Positions 44,714 to 58,019 of a stretch of 64,000 bases of DNA are shown here, in pieces; positions within the stretch are counted from its first letter, which is position 1; every line of letters begins with the position of its first letter. Below the pieces are notes generated by a model, which saw only the letters and a list, made by a program, of their open reading frames with translations, made no database searches and had not been told where the DNA came from. Made by a program: the position numbers and the translations under genes. Source of the stretch: Corylus avellana (taxonomy: Eukaryota > Streptophyta > Magnoliopsida > Fagales > Betulaceae); assembly GCF_901000735.1 (NCBI RefSeq), contig NC_081542.1, forward strand, positions 25,559,093 through 25,623,092. Direction: 5' to 3'.

Positions 44714-46424
44714 TTTTCCTCCTCTTGTTCTTCCTCCTAGCTAGTCCTTTCACCTGAGCTAGAGATGCCGCGGCTGCTGTCACCACCGCCAACGGCCGGG
44801 GAAATAAGGGAAAGAGAGAGAGAGAGGAGGGAATGATGGAAGCGGAGAAGAATACCCACCAAGAGAGAGAATTAAGACATCTTTTGACAAAACAAGAACG
44901 CAGCAGTTCAGTCAAAATGCTTGGTTGTCCTTTCTATTTTGGTAGGCAATCCCTCTTGTGCCGTTGGAAACACCCGTTGCTTGCCTAGTTGGATTTTTTT
45001 GAAAGAAAGTTCTCGACGTAGTTTTTAAAATTATTATTGGATTTGTGATAACTTTATTTTAGTATTACATGTCATGTCATCAAACTTTGAATGTTATATA
45101 GGTTATTATATTCGGACAGAGTTTTCCTTCAGACTCGATCAAAAAAACTTCCTTATGACCTCGGAAGGGCATAAATTAGACACAAGATATTGTAAAAATT
45201 ATTGGAAAAAAAGTTGTTCTTGCCTCCTTCGATTTCCATATAAAAAATATATGGAGTACTTAGCATCTTAATTAACTTAAGAGATATAGGTCTTAACAGA
45301 AGAAGGGGTTCACTCCTACTGTCTGCTATAGTTATAATTCTCCTTCAGCTGACGAAAATGATGAACACATAAACATTTATTTCGTTTAATTCCAGAACTT
45401 ATTATAATTTTAGAATTTGGACCTATGTAGTTTTTTTAACGGTCCAGATTTAATGTCAAGTTTTTCATGAGAAAGAAAGAAAGCGAGTAAAATTAAATTT
45501 GGACCGTTAAAAAAAAATACATGAGATCTTTTAAATAAATTGGAGATAAACTATTTCATGGTTAAAGTTAAATTTTATATCTAATGGTGTATATGTTGAT
45601 ACATTAATACATGACACTATGTATGCCATTAAATGCAACAAATAAAATCCTAACCGTAAAACCGATGTATGTCCATTTTACTTAAAACGGAAAAGATCCT
45701 TTTAACAACATAAGTTCCTAGGAAGAGTAGTTATTTTATTATCAAATTTTAATATTGTTGTATTTTCTTTTTTTCTTTTTTTTTTTGCAATTATATGGAT
45801 GATGACACATTAACATGTGATAAATATGATGTCACTGACATTATTTATACAGTTAGATGCAACAATATTAAGTTCAAGTCATGAAATTGCTCGAATTGAC
45901 ATCTCGTCAAATTTTCTAAAATATAAAATTTTAAAATCTAAGTCATCCATTATATCTAACGGTTCAAACAAGTGTAGAGGTTTGTGTATTATCGAGATAA
46001 GTAATTTTAGTTTTCTACATGACAAACCCACTTGCCTCTATAACACACATGTATCTGCATTTGTTTGCACTGTTAGATATAATGAAAAGCTCAAATTTTA
46101 AAATTTGAGAATTTAATATTTTAAAAAGTCTGAAAGGGTCTGAATCCAAATGTCCTGTATATATTTCAAGTGAAATTGAAAAAATCCGAATACGAAAAAA
46201 AAATAATAAAAAAAAAAAAAAAATCCATTAATCAATTGAGGTTTACTCAAATAAATCTCAATTCGTCCAAATGGGGTCATTTTGGGCCTTTTCAAGGTAT
46301 ACAAATGACTTGGGAAACTAAAAACCAAAATATCTTCTTAGATATCCAACAGTTTTGAGCTGCCACCTCCCTTATCTCTTCCCTCCAAACTGCATCATCC
46401 TCACCCAGAGAGAGTGAAAGAACC
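44714..46424. other. Divergent intergenic region between CHX and ycf23
   Basis: Holds the 5' leaders and promoters of two divergently transcribed genes. A GA-rich tract lies at 44810-44830 in the CHX leader. 45425-45525 is a small foldback (TTTTTTTAACGGTCCA mirrored as TGGACCGTTAAAAAAA). No further gene. Confidence 0.6.
45425..45525. repeat. Small foldback MITE
   Basis: Arms around AACGGTCC and GGACCGTT with flanking T/A runs, about 30 bp each. No coding. Confidence 0.7.
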
Positions 46425-49400
46425 ATGCATTCCTCAATCTGCATGCCCATTTCACCATCTTCCCACACTCTTTTGAAATCCAACAACAACTGTTTTCTGG
46501 GTGACCATCTTTCTTCAACACCATCTTTACCTCTCAGAAGAAGACCCTCTCTAGCTACCAGAGCCCTTCTATCAACTACCAAAGAAGCAGTCCTGAAGGA
46601 TTTTCATGAACGAAGAGCTCTCAAGGTACTTTCAGACCCACTTCCCATTTTCTGTAATCATTTTTTTTTTTTTTTCTATTTCTCCTATGCTTGGATCCTG
46701 GGGAAGAGTAACAATTTTTTGTTCTCCTATGCTTAGTTTAAGGTAAGATTTTGTTTCTGTTTTTGTTTTTGTTTTTTTTCGATTTTCACTGCAATCATAC
46801 AGGGGAGAGAGATTTGATGCTATTGCTTAAACTCAGTTATTAATTCTTTTGTTTTTCTAATTTCCTTTTTTCTCTGTGTTCTCTTTTTCTTTATTATGTC
46901 TCTTTAATGGGCTAGAGAAGGAGCTTTCTCTGCTCTCCAAATGCAATGTTGCATAATTTCAGAGAATTTTAGATTTTCACAGTTTTATAATCCTTCTAAT
47001 TAAGAGAATTTTAATTCAATTGCAAATTGCACTACTGTATGTACTTAATCGTGTCCTTTACAGATTATCTCAGGATTGCAGAATTTCAATAAAGACAATG
47101 TTGCTTCAGTTGTTACTGCTGCAGAGAAGGTAGGTTTGAAGTTACCTTCTAGATTATCCCAAGTCACAAATTTAAGATTAATTAACAATTGATGAAATAT
47201 GTTGTACTGTAAGCAATTTTCATGCATTTCATGAGGTTGATTTAATCATTTAATTAGTATTGTAGTACTTTTTTTCTTCTTCAATATTTTGGTTTTTCAT
47301 ATATTGTAAGAACTACATCACAGTTGTTCAAGTTGTCTATGCATGGACAATTAAAAGAAATTGATTGTAAACCACATTACTTGCCATTGTAGTAGAAGCT
47401 AGTAATTGCCTTAAAACTTTGCTATTTTTCTTACAAGCAAAATTTGGTGAATAGTTCTCTCAACAGTTGACTCTTTACTTAATCTGTAGCAGTGCTTTGT
47501 GCATATGTGCTTTAACTTTGCTATTTCCCTAACATCAAGATATTAATTTGCTTCTTTACCAGAGTGCAATTTGCATACTGTTTTTTTGTTTCTTTTTGTT
47601 GAACGTCACTGTCCTCCCAAACTTATAGCTCACATTATCATGTCATCATACCTACAGGGGGGAGCAACTCATGTGGATATAGCTTGTGACCCAGAGTTAG
47701 TGAAGCTTGCCATCAGTTTAACTTCTCTCCCGGTAAATTCATATTCTCCAAACAGCATTTTTGATCATTTGCTTTCATATTGTACATTCGAGGAAGAGAT
47801 TCTAATTATTTTCGGTAATCGCATATTTGCTGTACTTTGTGGCACAGAAATGTATCTTGATAAACAACAATTTTAGATAAATAACAGGAGAGAGGTGAGG
47901 AAAAAAAAAAAAAAAAGAAGCAGAACCAAAGTGAAGAAGACCGGAACTCCATATGATGTGTTTAAGCTTCAAAATTTGAGTCTTCTGTAATTTATGATGA
48001 ATCAATATATCATCAGCAACCCCATTAAGCCAAGCATCATTACTTTTTGTTGAGAAGATGCTAATGGACTCATAAATATGTTGAAAATTTTATAGCAGTT
48101 TTATTTTTGTGAACTGAATATGCATTCCCTTTGCAGGTATGTGTTTCTTCCGTGGATCCAGAAGCATTTCCAGCTGCTGTTGAAGCAGGAGCACTAATGG
48201 TTTGACCACAAACTTATTACTTAAATTTTCTATTTGAGCCCATAAGTTTGAATTCTTGTGTCAGTGTCTCTTCACTGGAGTGCTACAAGAATTGAGAAGA
48301 ATATTACAAACCACATCGTTAAATTGTATTGATAAAGCTGATGGTACGTGCAGGTTGAGATTGGAAACTATGATTCGTTCTATGAGATGGGAGTGGTTTT
48401 CACTCCAGAGCAGGTATAAAATTGAATAATTCCCCACAAATAAATTTAACTAGAAACACCCCGAAATTAGAGTACATTCTACAGTGTGTCTGTTGATTTG
48501 CTAATGCAAATAGATGTTAGAGATTGAGAAACCTTAAACTAGAAACTAAGTAGACATAGACTTCTATCTTAAAATGAAAAATGAATAAAAATTGAAATAC
48601 ATCATTTTTATGCATGGACAAGGGTATGTCATACATACACTTGGATTGTGTTCATGTAGAGAGGGTGACTTCAAAGTTTTTAATGGTGTTGAATTTTAGT
48701 GTAAATATACAACTGAGAACAATTTGGAAAGTTTCCTTAATGGGTTGCCAATTACTCCATATGGGGCTATATGCAACTCTTAACTAAGAAAATTCGTGAC
48801 TTTTAAGAAAACTTCATCAAATTTTTCATTAATTCTCAAAGGAATCCAATCTGCATGTGTCAGTTAATTTGGATTCCTACTGTTAAAGAAGGCTGTCACG
48901 GTTTCTTTTTTTTTTCACCTGCTGAGTGGTTTTCTTTTGCAGATATTGAATCTAACAAAGGAGACTAAGAGGATTCTTCCATCTGTGACCTTATCAGTGA
49001 CTGTGCCTCACACACTAAGCCCACCCGATCAGGTTACAAGCGGTACTTGTGCTAAAAAGGTGTCACCATATGTTTGATTGATCTTAGTATCTTAATAACC
49101 TACAGGTCAAGCTTGCAGAGAATCTGGAACAGGAAGGTGTTGACATTATTCAAACGGAAGGAGGGAAAAGTTCTTATCCTTCAAAATCTGGTGTTCTCGG
49201 TTTGATTGAGAAGGTAGCACAAACAAATCTTACAGTAATCTCTTTTTCTACATAGTGTTTTTCCAAGTTAGTGCTATTCTGAATCCAGGTCTGGAGAATG
49301 AACACTTGAAAGTAGCAAAATTGAAAAATGACTCACTAAACAGCATAATACATCTTCTGAACATATCAGGGTTTTGGGCCGAAATTGTTCTTCTGCATCA

Positions 49401-50556
49401 TCAACAAGCATCCATTAACATGTCAAAAGTGCTTCACAAAGTACTTGCTCCACATAGTTCCTGATGCTTTGTACATGCATTTTGTTCTCAAATTACAATG
49501 CAGGACAGTCGGTTTGAACTTTTATCCGTGCTTGAAGTAAATCTTAATCGGCTGTCTAACTGCAGGTGTCGTTGTCTAAATTTGCTTCAGTGTAAATAAG
49601 TTGTCTGTAATGGAGCTGGGATGAAGATTAATGTTTTTAAAACTTAATAGGCATAACTTCTAGATCTTCTTGGAAGTTCAAATTGAAAAGAGAGACCTAG
49701 GTTTAATTGTGAAATAATCTCATTGATATTAACTAATGAGTTTGCTTGGGATATTGGTAATTATAGGCCACACCAACATTAGCAGCTGCATATTCTATTT
49801 CAAGGGCTGTCAAGATTCCTGTAATGTGTTCATCTGGACTGAGTGCAGTTACAGCACCAATGGCCATCACAGCGGGGGCTGCGGGTGTGGTATGTACACA
49901 TGCCTCATTGTTTTATTTCTAAATAGAGTAATGCTAAAAGTCCTTTTCATGTCTTCCTAATATCTCTCTAAATCTGATGTGACTTTTAAAATCAACATTC
50001 GATGAAAATTCAATGATAATTTTAAAGTAATATCAGTTTTGGAGGGACACGAGGAACATAAGGATGGCTTCTAGCATTACTATTCTAGATGATAGTAATA
50101 CACGTGTCAAAATCTTATGCTAAATGCACATGTATAAAACTTTTAAGGCTGCTGTGTTTTTTTTTTTTTTTTTTTTGAGATTAAGGGTTTGTTTGGATGT
50201 GCGTTTAAGGGGCTTAAAAGTACGTTCAACACTTAAAAAAATCTATTTTAAGAAAAAGTATCCATTTAGTAAAAAACATTGAAAGCGCTTTTAAGAATCC
50301 AAAAAACATTTTTGGTAAAAGCTTAAAAATGAAGTTTTTGCCAAAAAAATATTTTTTGACTTAAAAACTCTATTTCTTATACACAACCCCAAATATGTTC
50401 TAACTAATATTGTTATGAATGCAGGGTGTGGGTTCAGCAGTGAACAAGCTTAATGACGTGGTTGCAATGATTGCAGCGGTTAGAAGTATCGCCAATTCAT
50501 TAGAGGCATCAGCCGGTAGACACAGCACATTTGCAGAGAGAGCTTTGAAAATGTGA
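46425..50556 (+). CDS. ycf23: Chloroplast-targeted Ycf23 (DUF561) protein, 9 exons, 305 aa
   Basis: Exons: 46425-46625, 47064-47129, 47658-47732, 48137-48199, 48354-48413, 48943-49032, 49106-49213, 49767-49889 and 50425-50556. All junctions are GT-AG and every exon is a multiple of three, so all eight introns are phase 0. The first 55 or so residues are Ser/Thr/Arg-rich with few acids, as in a chloroplast transit peptide. The mature part matches Ycf23: FNKDNVASVVTAAEKGGATH, VDIACDPELVKLA, CVSSVDPEAF, VEIGNYDSFY, ILPSVTLSVTVPHTL, GVDIIQTEGGKS, MCSSGLSAVTAPMAI and GVGSAVNKLNDVVAM. The alternating strands and helices with Gly-rich loops suggest a TIM-barrel fold. The gene is chloroplast-encoded in red algae and nuclear in land plants; its biochemical role is not established. 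No lesion was seen. Confidence 0.95.
49926..50081. mobile_element. Foldback MITE in ycf23 intron 8 (same family as 39326-39487)
   Basis: Starts GAGTAATGCTAAAAGTCCTT and ends AGGATGGCTTCTAGCATTACT. Both termini and the AAAATCAACATTCGATGAAA-like centre match the 39.3-kb copy. Confidence 0.75.
50184..50405. mobile_element. MITE in ycf23 intron 8
   Basis: GGGTTTGTTTGGATGTGCGT at the left and ACACAACCCCAAATATGTTC at the right are loosely inverted, with GAAAGCGCTTTT at the centre. The family resembles 59976-60170 and 27640-27866. It follows a long T-run. Confidence 0.65.
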
Positions 50557-51741
50557 TTTATAGATTTTTCGTGTTCATTATAGGAATAAAATGGCTTAGA
50601 TTGTCAATGTTTCCAGCAGAACATATGCATAATATTGGAATCCCTTCCACAAGAACAATTGACATAATAGCCATTTTCTTTCTGTTTTTCCTTTTCCCCA
50701 TCATCATTTCAACCATACCAGTTCTAGTTGCAGAATGCATAAATCTTGCATGTCCCATAAGCATATCAAGCCGCAAACTCCCCACCCATCTGGCCAAGTT
50801 GTTTGAGTAGTCTGAGACCTATTCGGGTAGATAGCCCCATAAGGGATGTGAGATAGCCCCATAAGGGATTCTCTCACAGTTGCCTCTCTGGAGGGTAGCA
50901 GTAGCGAAAAATAATTTAATAATTTACGGTTCTAGTTGCAGAATGCATAAATCATGCTTGTCCTAGAAGCATATCAAGCCTCAAACTATCCACCTGTCCA
51001 ATCAGGCATTTGAGTAGTTGCAGACCTTGAGTAAGTTATGGCAATTGCCGCATAAAGAGCTCTCTCACAATTGCTTTTTCAGTGTGTGGGAAAGGGGCAA
51101 AAAATAATTTACACAAACAGAAAATGTAAACAATTTAACGTCTCCTTAAGGTTACTTTTTTTTAATCAATTGAAAATATTTCACGTTAACTAATATTTAC
51201 GCCGCATCATACACTAAAAAATAGAAAAAACGTTTTTCATAAAATATTTTCCGCTGAAATTTGGGGCTAGGAAAACACGTCTATGGACAAAGTGGATGGT
51301 AGCAATTTCCACACAAATATACACGGAAAGAGACTCATTCTTTGGCCATCAAGCAAGAGCACACCATCATTCTAGGGGGATAACAAAATTGGTGTCTTTG
51401 TGGTTAAGCAAACAGCATTTTGGTACAAACATAACAGAAATCCTATTATCTTAAAACACATTAAACAAACTTCGGTTCCTCTGTTTCAAGACAACTCCTA
51501 ATATATCCCTCAGTGTTCTTATATCTCAAACACATGATCTTCCACTTCAACAATAAAAGTACTGTCAAATCTACATTTGTTATCACAAAATGCAATTGCA
51601 AAGTAGTCATTTACACAAAAATGATACAGAGATGGACAGTTTTAATGAAGAGAGATTCGAAAAATATACGACCTGTTGCACAAGAACCCCCTACCCCTAT
51701 AGAAACATTATATGTCCAATAACAAGAATCTTCCAGCCCTA
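50557..51741. other. Convergent intergenic region between ycf23 and HMGB
   Basis: Both genes end here. It holds a tandem duplication at 50724-51080 and AT-rich unique sequence. No gene. Confidence 0.6.
50724..51080 (+). repeat. Imperfect tandem duplication (about 210-bp units)
   Basis: GTTCTAGTTGCAGAATGCAT starts both units (about 50721 and 50930). Both continue with GCATATCAAGCC, TTTGAGTAGT and a CTCTCACA...TTGC block. Identity is roughly 75-80%. Confidence 0.75.
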
Positions 51742-54700
51742 CTACTCATCAAACTCTGAATCTGAATCCTCAGTTTCTTGATCCTCACCACTTTCCTGCA
51801 AAAGATAAACATTTTCATATAATTTGCTTCGTGTATTGCAACTGGGCGAGCATGGCGCATTCAGGACAAAAACCAGCTGAAGAACATGCATAGCTAGGTT
51901 TACCTTTTTCTTGATATATTCTGCCGTTGCTCTATCAAACTCTGCTCGTTTCTCAGTAGCTATGTCATAATATTGAACCTTTTCCTATTGCAGGCACCAC
52001 ACAAACACACACAAAGGATTAGAATGCTTTTATTCTAGATGCCTTGCAAGAGAATATTAATAAAACTAGTCAAAATACAAATCTCTAAATGCCAAAGCAT
52101 TACATAAGCTTGAATGAGAACATCAAACATAAAACTCATGTGGCGCTCTCTTCCAAACACACACAAATTCAAGATTAATTTTCCGCAACAAATTATATGC
52201 AATACATTTCAATTTGCTGTAGTCAAAGGGGAAGAGAATCTTTTTTTCTTTTTTATTTTTATAAGTGGTGAAAGGGGAGAAACAAATTATGAAACACAGA
52301 TTGTACACCATGCGTTCATCACTAATGCATTGATCGTACACCCACTAACAATAAAAATAATTTGAATGCAAAGTCAATTTAAAAAGTTTAAAAACTAATA
52401 ATAAAAGTGAAAACAAAGAGTGAAAAGAAAGAATATCTCAACAATAGTGTTGTGATTTGGGAAAAAGACTCAATTTTTGTAGCCCTGATCTACAGCTACT
52501 GTAAAAGAAAATGGAAGTCTTCGACTGAAAACCACCCTGAAACAGGCAGGGCAAGAGGCCCAGACCTATGCCACTCAATTAAAGGGAAAATCTGCAGTGT
52601 AAGACGAGTGTTGTTTCTTTTTTCCTTTTTGCTTACACCATGTATTCACGTTCTCATGATCTAATAATAGAATAATATCCAAACAAGAACTATTCCTTCT
52701 AATACTAAATACCCTAATTAAGAATATTACCAAATTATTAGTGAACTCTACACGAGTGCAGAAGATCATATTCTAACTAAAACAACTGCTCAGAAGATTG
52801 TTTTAAACTCAATTCTAGGTCACATGAGGGTTGTATTGACTCAAGTTTGCTCAACCAAGGGAAATTTCAGGTATGATTGATTACAACAATTTACACTGTG
52901 AATCTGTGATGGTCATTCCAGCTAGGCATAGTGTCTTTTTCCCCTATGCATCATGATATCTAGGCGTAACTGTGCCCAGGAGAGGAAAAAAAAAACTGAT
53001 GGATCTTAGTCATGATTTATTTTTTATAAGTAATCGAAGTTTTATTAAGAACAAAAGGACACTACCCAAGTACACACAGAAAATATACAAAAGAAACGCC
53101 TAACCAAAAGAAGACAAACGATCACGCAAATCAGGAAAACTAGAGATATGAAAACAATGATAGGCAAGTGTACATTGGTAAAGAGTTTTGAAGAAGGCAT
53201 TGAGTTACACCACCGTCCTCTCACAATCATGCATAGAAAGTATACAAAAGAACGCCTAACCAAGAAAAGAGAAAAAGATCAAGCAAATCAGGAAAACTAG
53301 AGATATGAAAACAATCACAGGCAATTGTCCGTTAGTCAAGATTTATATCTAATTGCAACTAATATTTTTTCAGTTCAAGCTACTGCAAGCAAAATAAGTT
53401 TAAAATTTTAAAGAACCAAACAATCGGGACACAATCACCGATAATTAATTGCACTAGACAATGACAAAGGCCTTCGCCAGAGAACTACTCAACTAAGCAG
53501 CTAAGCCTTAATCCCAATGCCAGGGAACTCAAAAAAAGATTAATTAAAAACGATAGCACAAACCTCATATGTCATTGTTTTCCACTTCTCTCCACATGCC
53601 TTGCCAATCTGAAAGATGGAAGTAGAGCATATTTCAGGTACAAGAAAAGAAGAGAGTGTGCAAGCAAGAAAGAAAGGATGCTAACTTATTAAGTTAATGC
53701 AAAATTGAAAAATATGTCCCACACTTACATCACGCATTGACTTGACATCTGGATTCTGTTCTTGGAATTCCTTCCGAAAATCCTCCCTTGAAAAACAAGG
53801 CATTACAAATTTTCAAAAATGGTTTCTTCATATATGAAACAGCTGTAATGTAATGCTTCAATTGTGGCAATTCTAATAATTTTCTAGTATCAACAACTGC
53901 ACCGAAGAGAATGCATTATAAAGCACCAATACAGGATTTCAGGTGAAGCCTAACAAATTAACTCCACATTATGACAAGCGACACAATGTTTAAACCCAGC
54001 TGACATATAACACATACATGAACCTTGCTCGCTGCTAACACCCATTCGGTAAAAACAATTATATAGCAACTAGAAATGAGATCTGTAACTACAAAGGAAC
54101 TTAAAGTTAACAACAAAAACATACAAACATTGGGGATTTATCTTGATAGATTTTGATATCCTTCTGCAACAAAATTTTAATTTCAATCCCAAAACTAATA
54201 CCAGATGAAATAGTTGCAAAACATTTACACACAAGGTCAAACATGAACTTCGTTAATGCAAAGTTGACTCGGTGGATATGCAACTGAGCAAGCCATTTTA
54301 AGGATCCAGTGCAGCTATTTATGCAAAAGTTGACTTGGTAAACTCATATCAGCTATTTATTCCAAGGTTGAACTTGGTAAAATCATTTCTTTGCCCATTG
54401 CCAATTTAAAGTTAGAGCATATGGGCACAATTGGTGCAAAGTTTTGTGTTGTCTTGGGTTATGGCTACTTCTGTCAGGGGTCGGTTTATAGGCAAGATTA
54501 AAGAAATTGGGCCTTGAAGTGCATTGTCGTTGAAGGTAACCCTTTCTGCATTCTACTTTCTTCACTTTGCTAATAATAATATGAAAAAAAAAATTAGGTG
54601 AAAGCTAAATCTAATTGGCAGAAGTAATAATGTCACTGAAGTATATTTCCGTCCTCATGAATTTTACAGTAGCAATTTACTGTCAGATTCTTTTAGATTT

Positions 54701-57445
54701 TGGTTTTATCCTTCTGTACAAAACGGTACTTTTTGTGCCTTCTCTGGCCTTAATTCATATGTATTCTCCATCTTGTATGTGGACCACACACTCTACACTG
54801 TACATCTATTTTTCAGAGAGCACACTTTGGGTTGGCATGAAAAAATATATGATGAATGCATTGTGGAATGTCTCTATTGAACTGCCTGTTCTGTCTATAG
54901 ATTCTCCACAAAATTTTTTCTCTAACTCCTGAGTAGCAATGTGATTCATAACTATTTGTTTCACAGACAGCTTATGGCTACAAAAGCAACAAAAGCCTCA
55001 ACCTTTAATACGATTTCTCAGATAATTTAAGATCATCATAAATATATTGATATGGAAACTTTCAGTCCCCATGAGCATCTATTGCTAGGGTAGAAAAAAA
55101 GAGATTGATTTAGTACCCGGGTTTAGATGAAGCACTAAATGAAATGCATCATCCCATATCACTTTGTTAACTAAACATGAAATCATCTTAAATGAAGATG
55201 AAATCACTCCAGTTTTTTCTCTGTAGAATTAGAAGATGTAGATTCCAGAATCAAAACATTACGCAGCATTTTTTAAAGGTGATCAACCTTGGACATTCTT
55301 TCTCAAATCTTGTAGTGTATACCTTCTTCTCCTTTTTGTTGTTGTTGTTGTTGTCACTTGATAATTTAGACAGACCAATTGGGTCTTGAACTAAACCCCA
55401 ACACATTTATATAGGGAGAGGAGGTCTCACTTGAGCTAGCTCATCAGTGTATCACCTCCTTCCTTTCCTTCTTACTATCGTATGACTACTCAAATCATTG
55501 CATACTTATCAATATCCAAATTCACATCATCATAGACAATCACATTTCTGAACTACTCAAGAACCAAAAGCATCCCCTATGGCACAAGATCCTAATCCAG
55601 GAATAACAATAGAATCCACAGGTAAAAAAACCATACACTCAAACTGAAAACTCCTACCTATGCCTTCAGATTGGCTTCAACCTTACACACTAATAAGCAA
55701 TATGACATACTCAATGATAAACTGTTTCACAGTCCTAAGCTTTTAATCGGATCCAAATAAAAGGCAAGATAAAAAGGGTAAAACAAAAACATGGAGTGCC
55801 CTAAACTAAGCAAGCATACCAACCATTTCTAGGATTTCTGTTCGTAAGGATATCTCAGAAATTGGTCTTTCAAGCTCAACTAGAAAGAAGTACAGAATTG
55901 TCTCTATTAGAAGATTAAACAAAGACATGTAATGAAATTTATACCAATAGCATGCTGAAGAAGAATAATAATCTTTGAAAAGATCTTAAAGATGAGCTAT
56001 TTTTACCATATAGGTGATATATATCCAGCAGCCCACAGTTTTCCATTCCTCCATCCAAAATTAGATATAAAATATAACCTATGCATCCAGTTACTCACCC
56101 AATATCACCTTTACCCACACAAGAATTGCAAACATAGCCATGGAAAGCATATTCTGCACATGAACTAATTCTAGGAGAGAAATCAAGACATAAACATTGC
56201 CGCATTTACATAGTTACATCCATAAACATGACCTACCAAAACAGATTGTGCTATTACTGAAATGGGCCCAGACCACTCAAAAGTTCAATAACTATATTAT
56301 GTTTTGCATAGCATCTAAATATATGAACACCCATAGTCTAGTAACCATCACCCAGTCACACCTAAAGCTTATAAACTTTTGGCCAAGCATACAGGTATCT
56401 AATCTTGAATAGCTAATACATGGATCTCAAGCACTACAAAAACTACAAATTAATAAAAGAGAGCACATACAAGAAGAAGAAAAATGCAGTCGGCGGTTTC
56501 TTAGGCTTTTTGGCATCAAATTTATCATTCTTCTTTTTCTGCTTTGTTTTGGGCTTCTTTGCTGACCCGGGTCTCTTCTCCTCCGCGCTAACTCTGCTCA
56601 GCCTTGCCGACCTCTTCATCCCCTCGCTTGATTTTACCCTCAACACCATTTTACTACAAAATTTCAAGCAAATTCTCTCTTTAGTTGACTTGAAATAACA
56701 AAAAGAAATCAAACAAAAAATCTTCAATTATTCACAATGAAGAGCCTAGTAGAAATGTGGTTGTGGTGGGTTCTCCACCATTCTGAACCCAAAGCAACAT
56801 AATCATAAAATCCCCCCAAAAAAACCCCTCCCCTTACTTTCATTTTTTTATTTTCTTTCCTTGGTTTTCTCAGTAAACAAACAAAGTGCAAACGTATACA
56901 CAAACCACAGCTGTAAAAGTTTCAAAACCACATAAAATGCACTGAAAATAAAAGCAATAAAACTACCGGTCTCCAATCTTTTAACATCAAGATGAACAGA
57001 AACACTAAAACCCAACAGTCAGAAAATTCAAAAATGCAACTGCATGGCTTAGCTGAAGTGGGTTCTCCACTCCATGAAATACAATACAGCACACTCAATG
57101 GATTAAAACAATCATTTCCTTTCTTTTCTATCTCTTTCTGGGTTTTTTCAGGAACAAAACAGAAAGCCAATAGCGGCATAGAAAGTGTAGAAGACCCAAA
57201 AACTTGTGATGAACATGTAACACAAATCTTTTTCTGGGTTTTCTCAGGAAGCAACCGTAAAGTCAATTGCAACTTAAACAGTGAAATAAAGCCCACGAAC
57301 CTGTAATGAACATGTAACATATTACATATATAAAGAAGTGAGAGGTAAGAAGTGATTACTCATTGGACGCTGTTTTGGGGGCCTTGGCAGAGGCAGAAGC
57401 TCGAGATGAGCGTGATAATTGGGACTTCTTAGCGTTCTTCGTCAT
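51742..57445 (-). CDS. HMGB14: HMG-box DNA-binding protein, HMGB14-like, 6 exons, 168 aa
   Basis: Exons on the minus strand: 57445-57360, 56653-56471, 53786-53729, 53608-53564, 51984-51904 and 51795-51742. All junctions are GT-AG and the joined frame is open. The N-terminal 75 residues are basic and Ser/Ala/Lys-rich (KRSARLSR, KKPKTKQKKK). Residues about 76-150 form one HMG box with KKPKKPPTAFFFFLEDFRKE, KSMRDIGKACGEKWKTMTYE and EKVQYYDIATEKRAEFD. The tail is short and acidic (EDQETEDSDSEFDE). This order is that of plant HMGB chromatin proteins, which bend DNA without strong sequence preference; the box resembles Arabidopsis HMGB14. The first exon is the least certain part, supported by the phase match across AATGA|GT and TTTGTAG|T. 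Otherwise the start would be Met at 56649. Intron 2 is 2.7 kb. Confidence 0.9.
53021..53331 (-). mobile_element. 5'-truncated LINE (L1-type) 3' end in HMGB intron 4
   Basis: TTAGTCATGATTTAT (53006-53020) and TTAGTCAAGATTTAT (53332-53346) flank the insert, a 15-bp target duplication with one mismatch. The left edge is a T-rich run, so the element is minus-oriented with its poly(A) there. The interior, read on the minus strand, matches the common plant L1 3' end (CTTTTGTATATTTTCTGTGT, TACTTGGGTAGTG, AATAAAACTTCGATTACTT). A block of about 60 bp is duplicated inside it (53096-53160 and 53254-53320). Confidence 0.8.
53787..56470 (-). other. HMGB intron 2 (2.7 kb)
   Basis: AT-rich intron sequence. 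No nested gene, intact transposon or RNA gene was recognised; a GTT microsatellite lies at about 55338-55354. Confidence 0.6.
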
Positions 57446-57704
57446 GGTTTTTCTCAGTGGTGGTGCTCCGCTGGAGCTTCGGTTTGGCGCCTGCCGTGAC
57501 TCCGGTTTGACGCAGCTTTGGGTTAAATCGTCGAATCGACGCGGTCGGACAGTGAATTGTGAAACCTGAAGAAGACTAGTACGGCGGCGTTTCATGGCTA
57601 GAAACATCGAGACGGTGCGTTTTGCGGAGGAAGAGAAAATCAAATAATTAATGTTGTGATCATATTTTAAGGATCCGGGTTGCATGTGGTAGTTTTCACT
57701 ACGA

Positions 57705-57875
57705 GAAGTGTTAGAAAGTCAAACAAATGAACTCAGAAAAAATTTAAAACTGACGTGGTAAGGATTTTTAAATTAAAAAAATGCAATTCTCTCTTCTTTG
57801 TTTGCAACTCACGGTCTGCCACATCAGTTTATAAATTTTTCTAGGTTCATTTGTTTGGCCCATAGCATTCCTCTT
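57705..57875. mobile_element. Foldback MITE nested in the Mutator-like element
   Basis: CAAACAAATGAACTCAGAAA at the left and its near complement ending GGTTCATTTGTTTGG at the right, extending to AACTGACGTGG/CCACATCAGTT inside, give arms of about 38 bp. Confidence 0.7.
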
Positions 57876-58019
57876 TCACTGCTGCAGCCCAAAACCACCA
57901 TGTGTTTGGGCGATAAAAAAAATTTAAAGAAATAATATAAAATCTATTAAATATTAAAAAAATCAATAATTTAGAAAATAAAAATATTATAAAACTAAAA
58001 CAAAAAAGAAAACAGAAAA

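Noticed and set aside
56443..56727. HMGB starting at the Met at 56649 only
   Set aside because: Possible, but an upstream exon (57445-57360) joins it in frame through good splice sites and adds a basic N-terminus, so the longer model is preferred.
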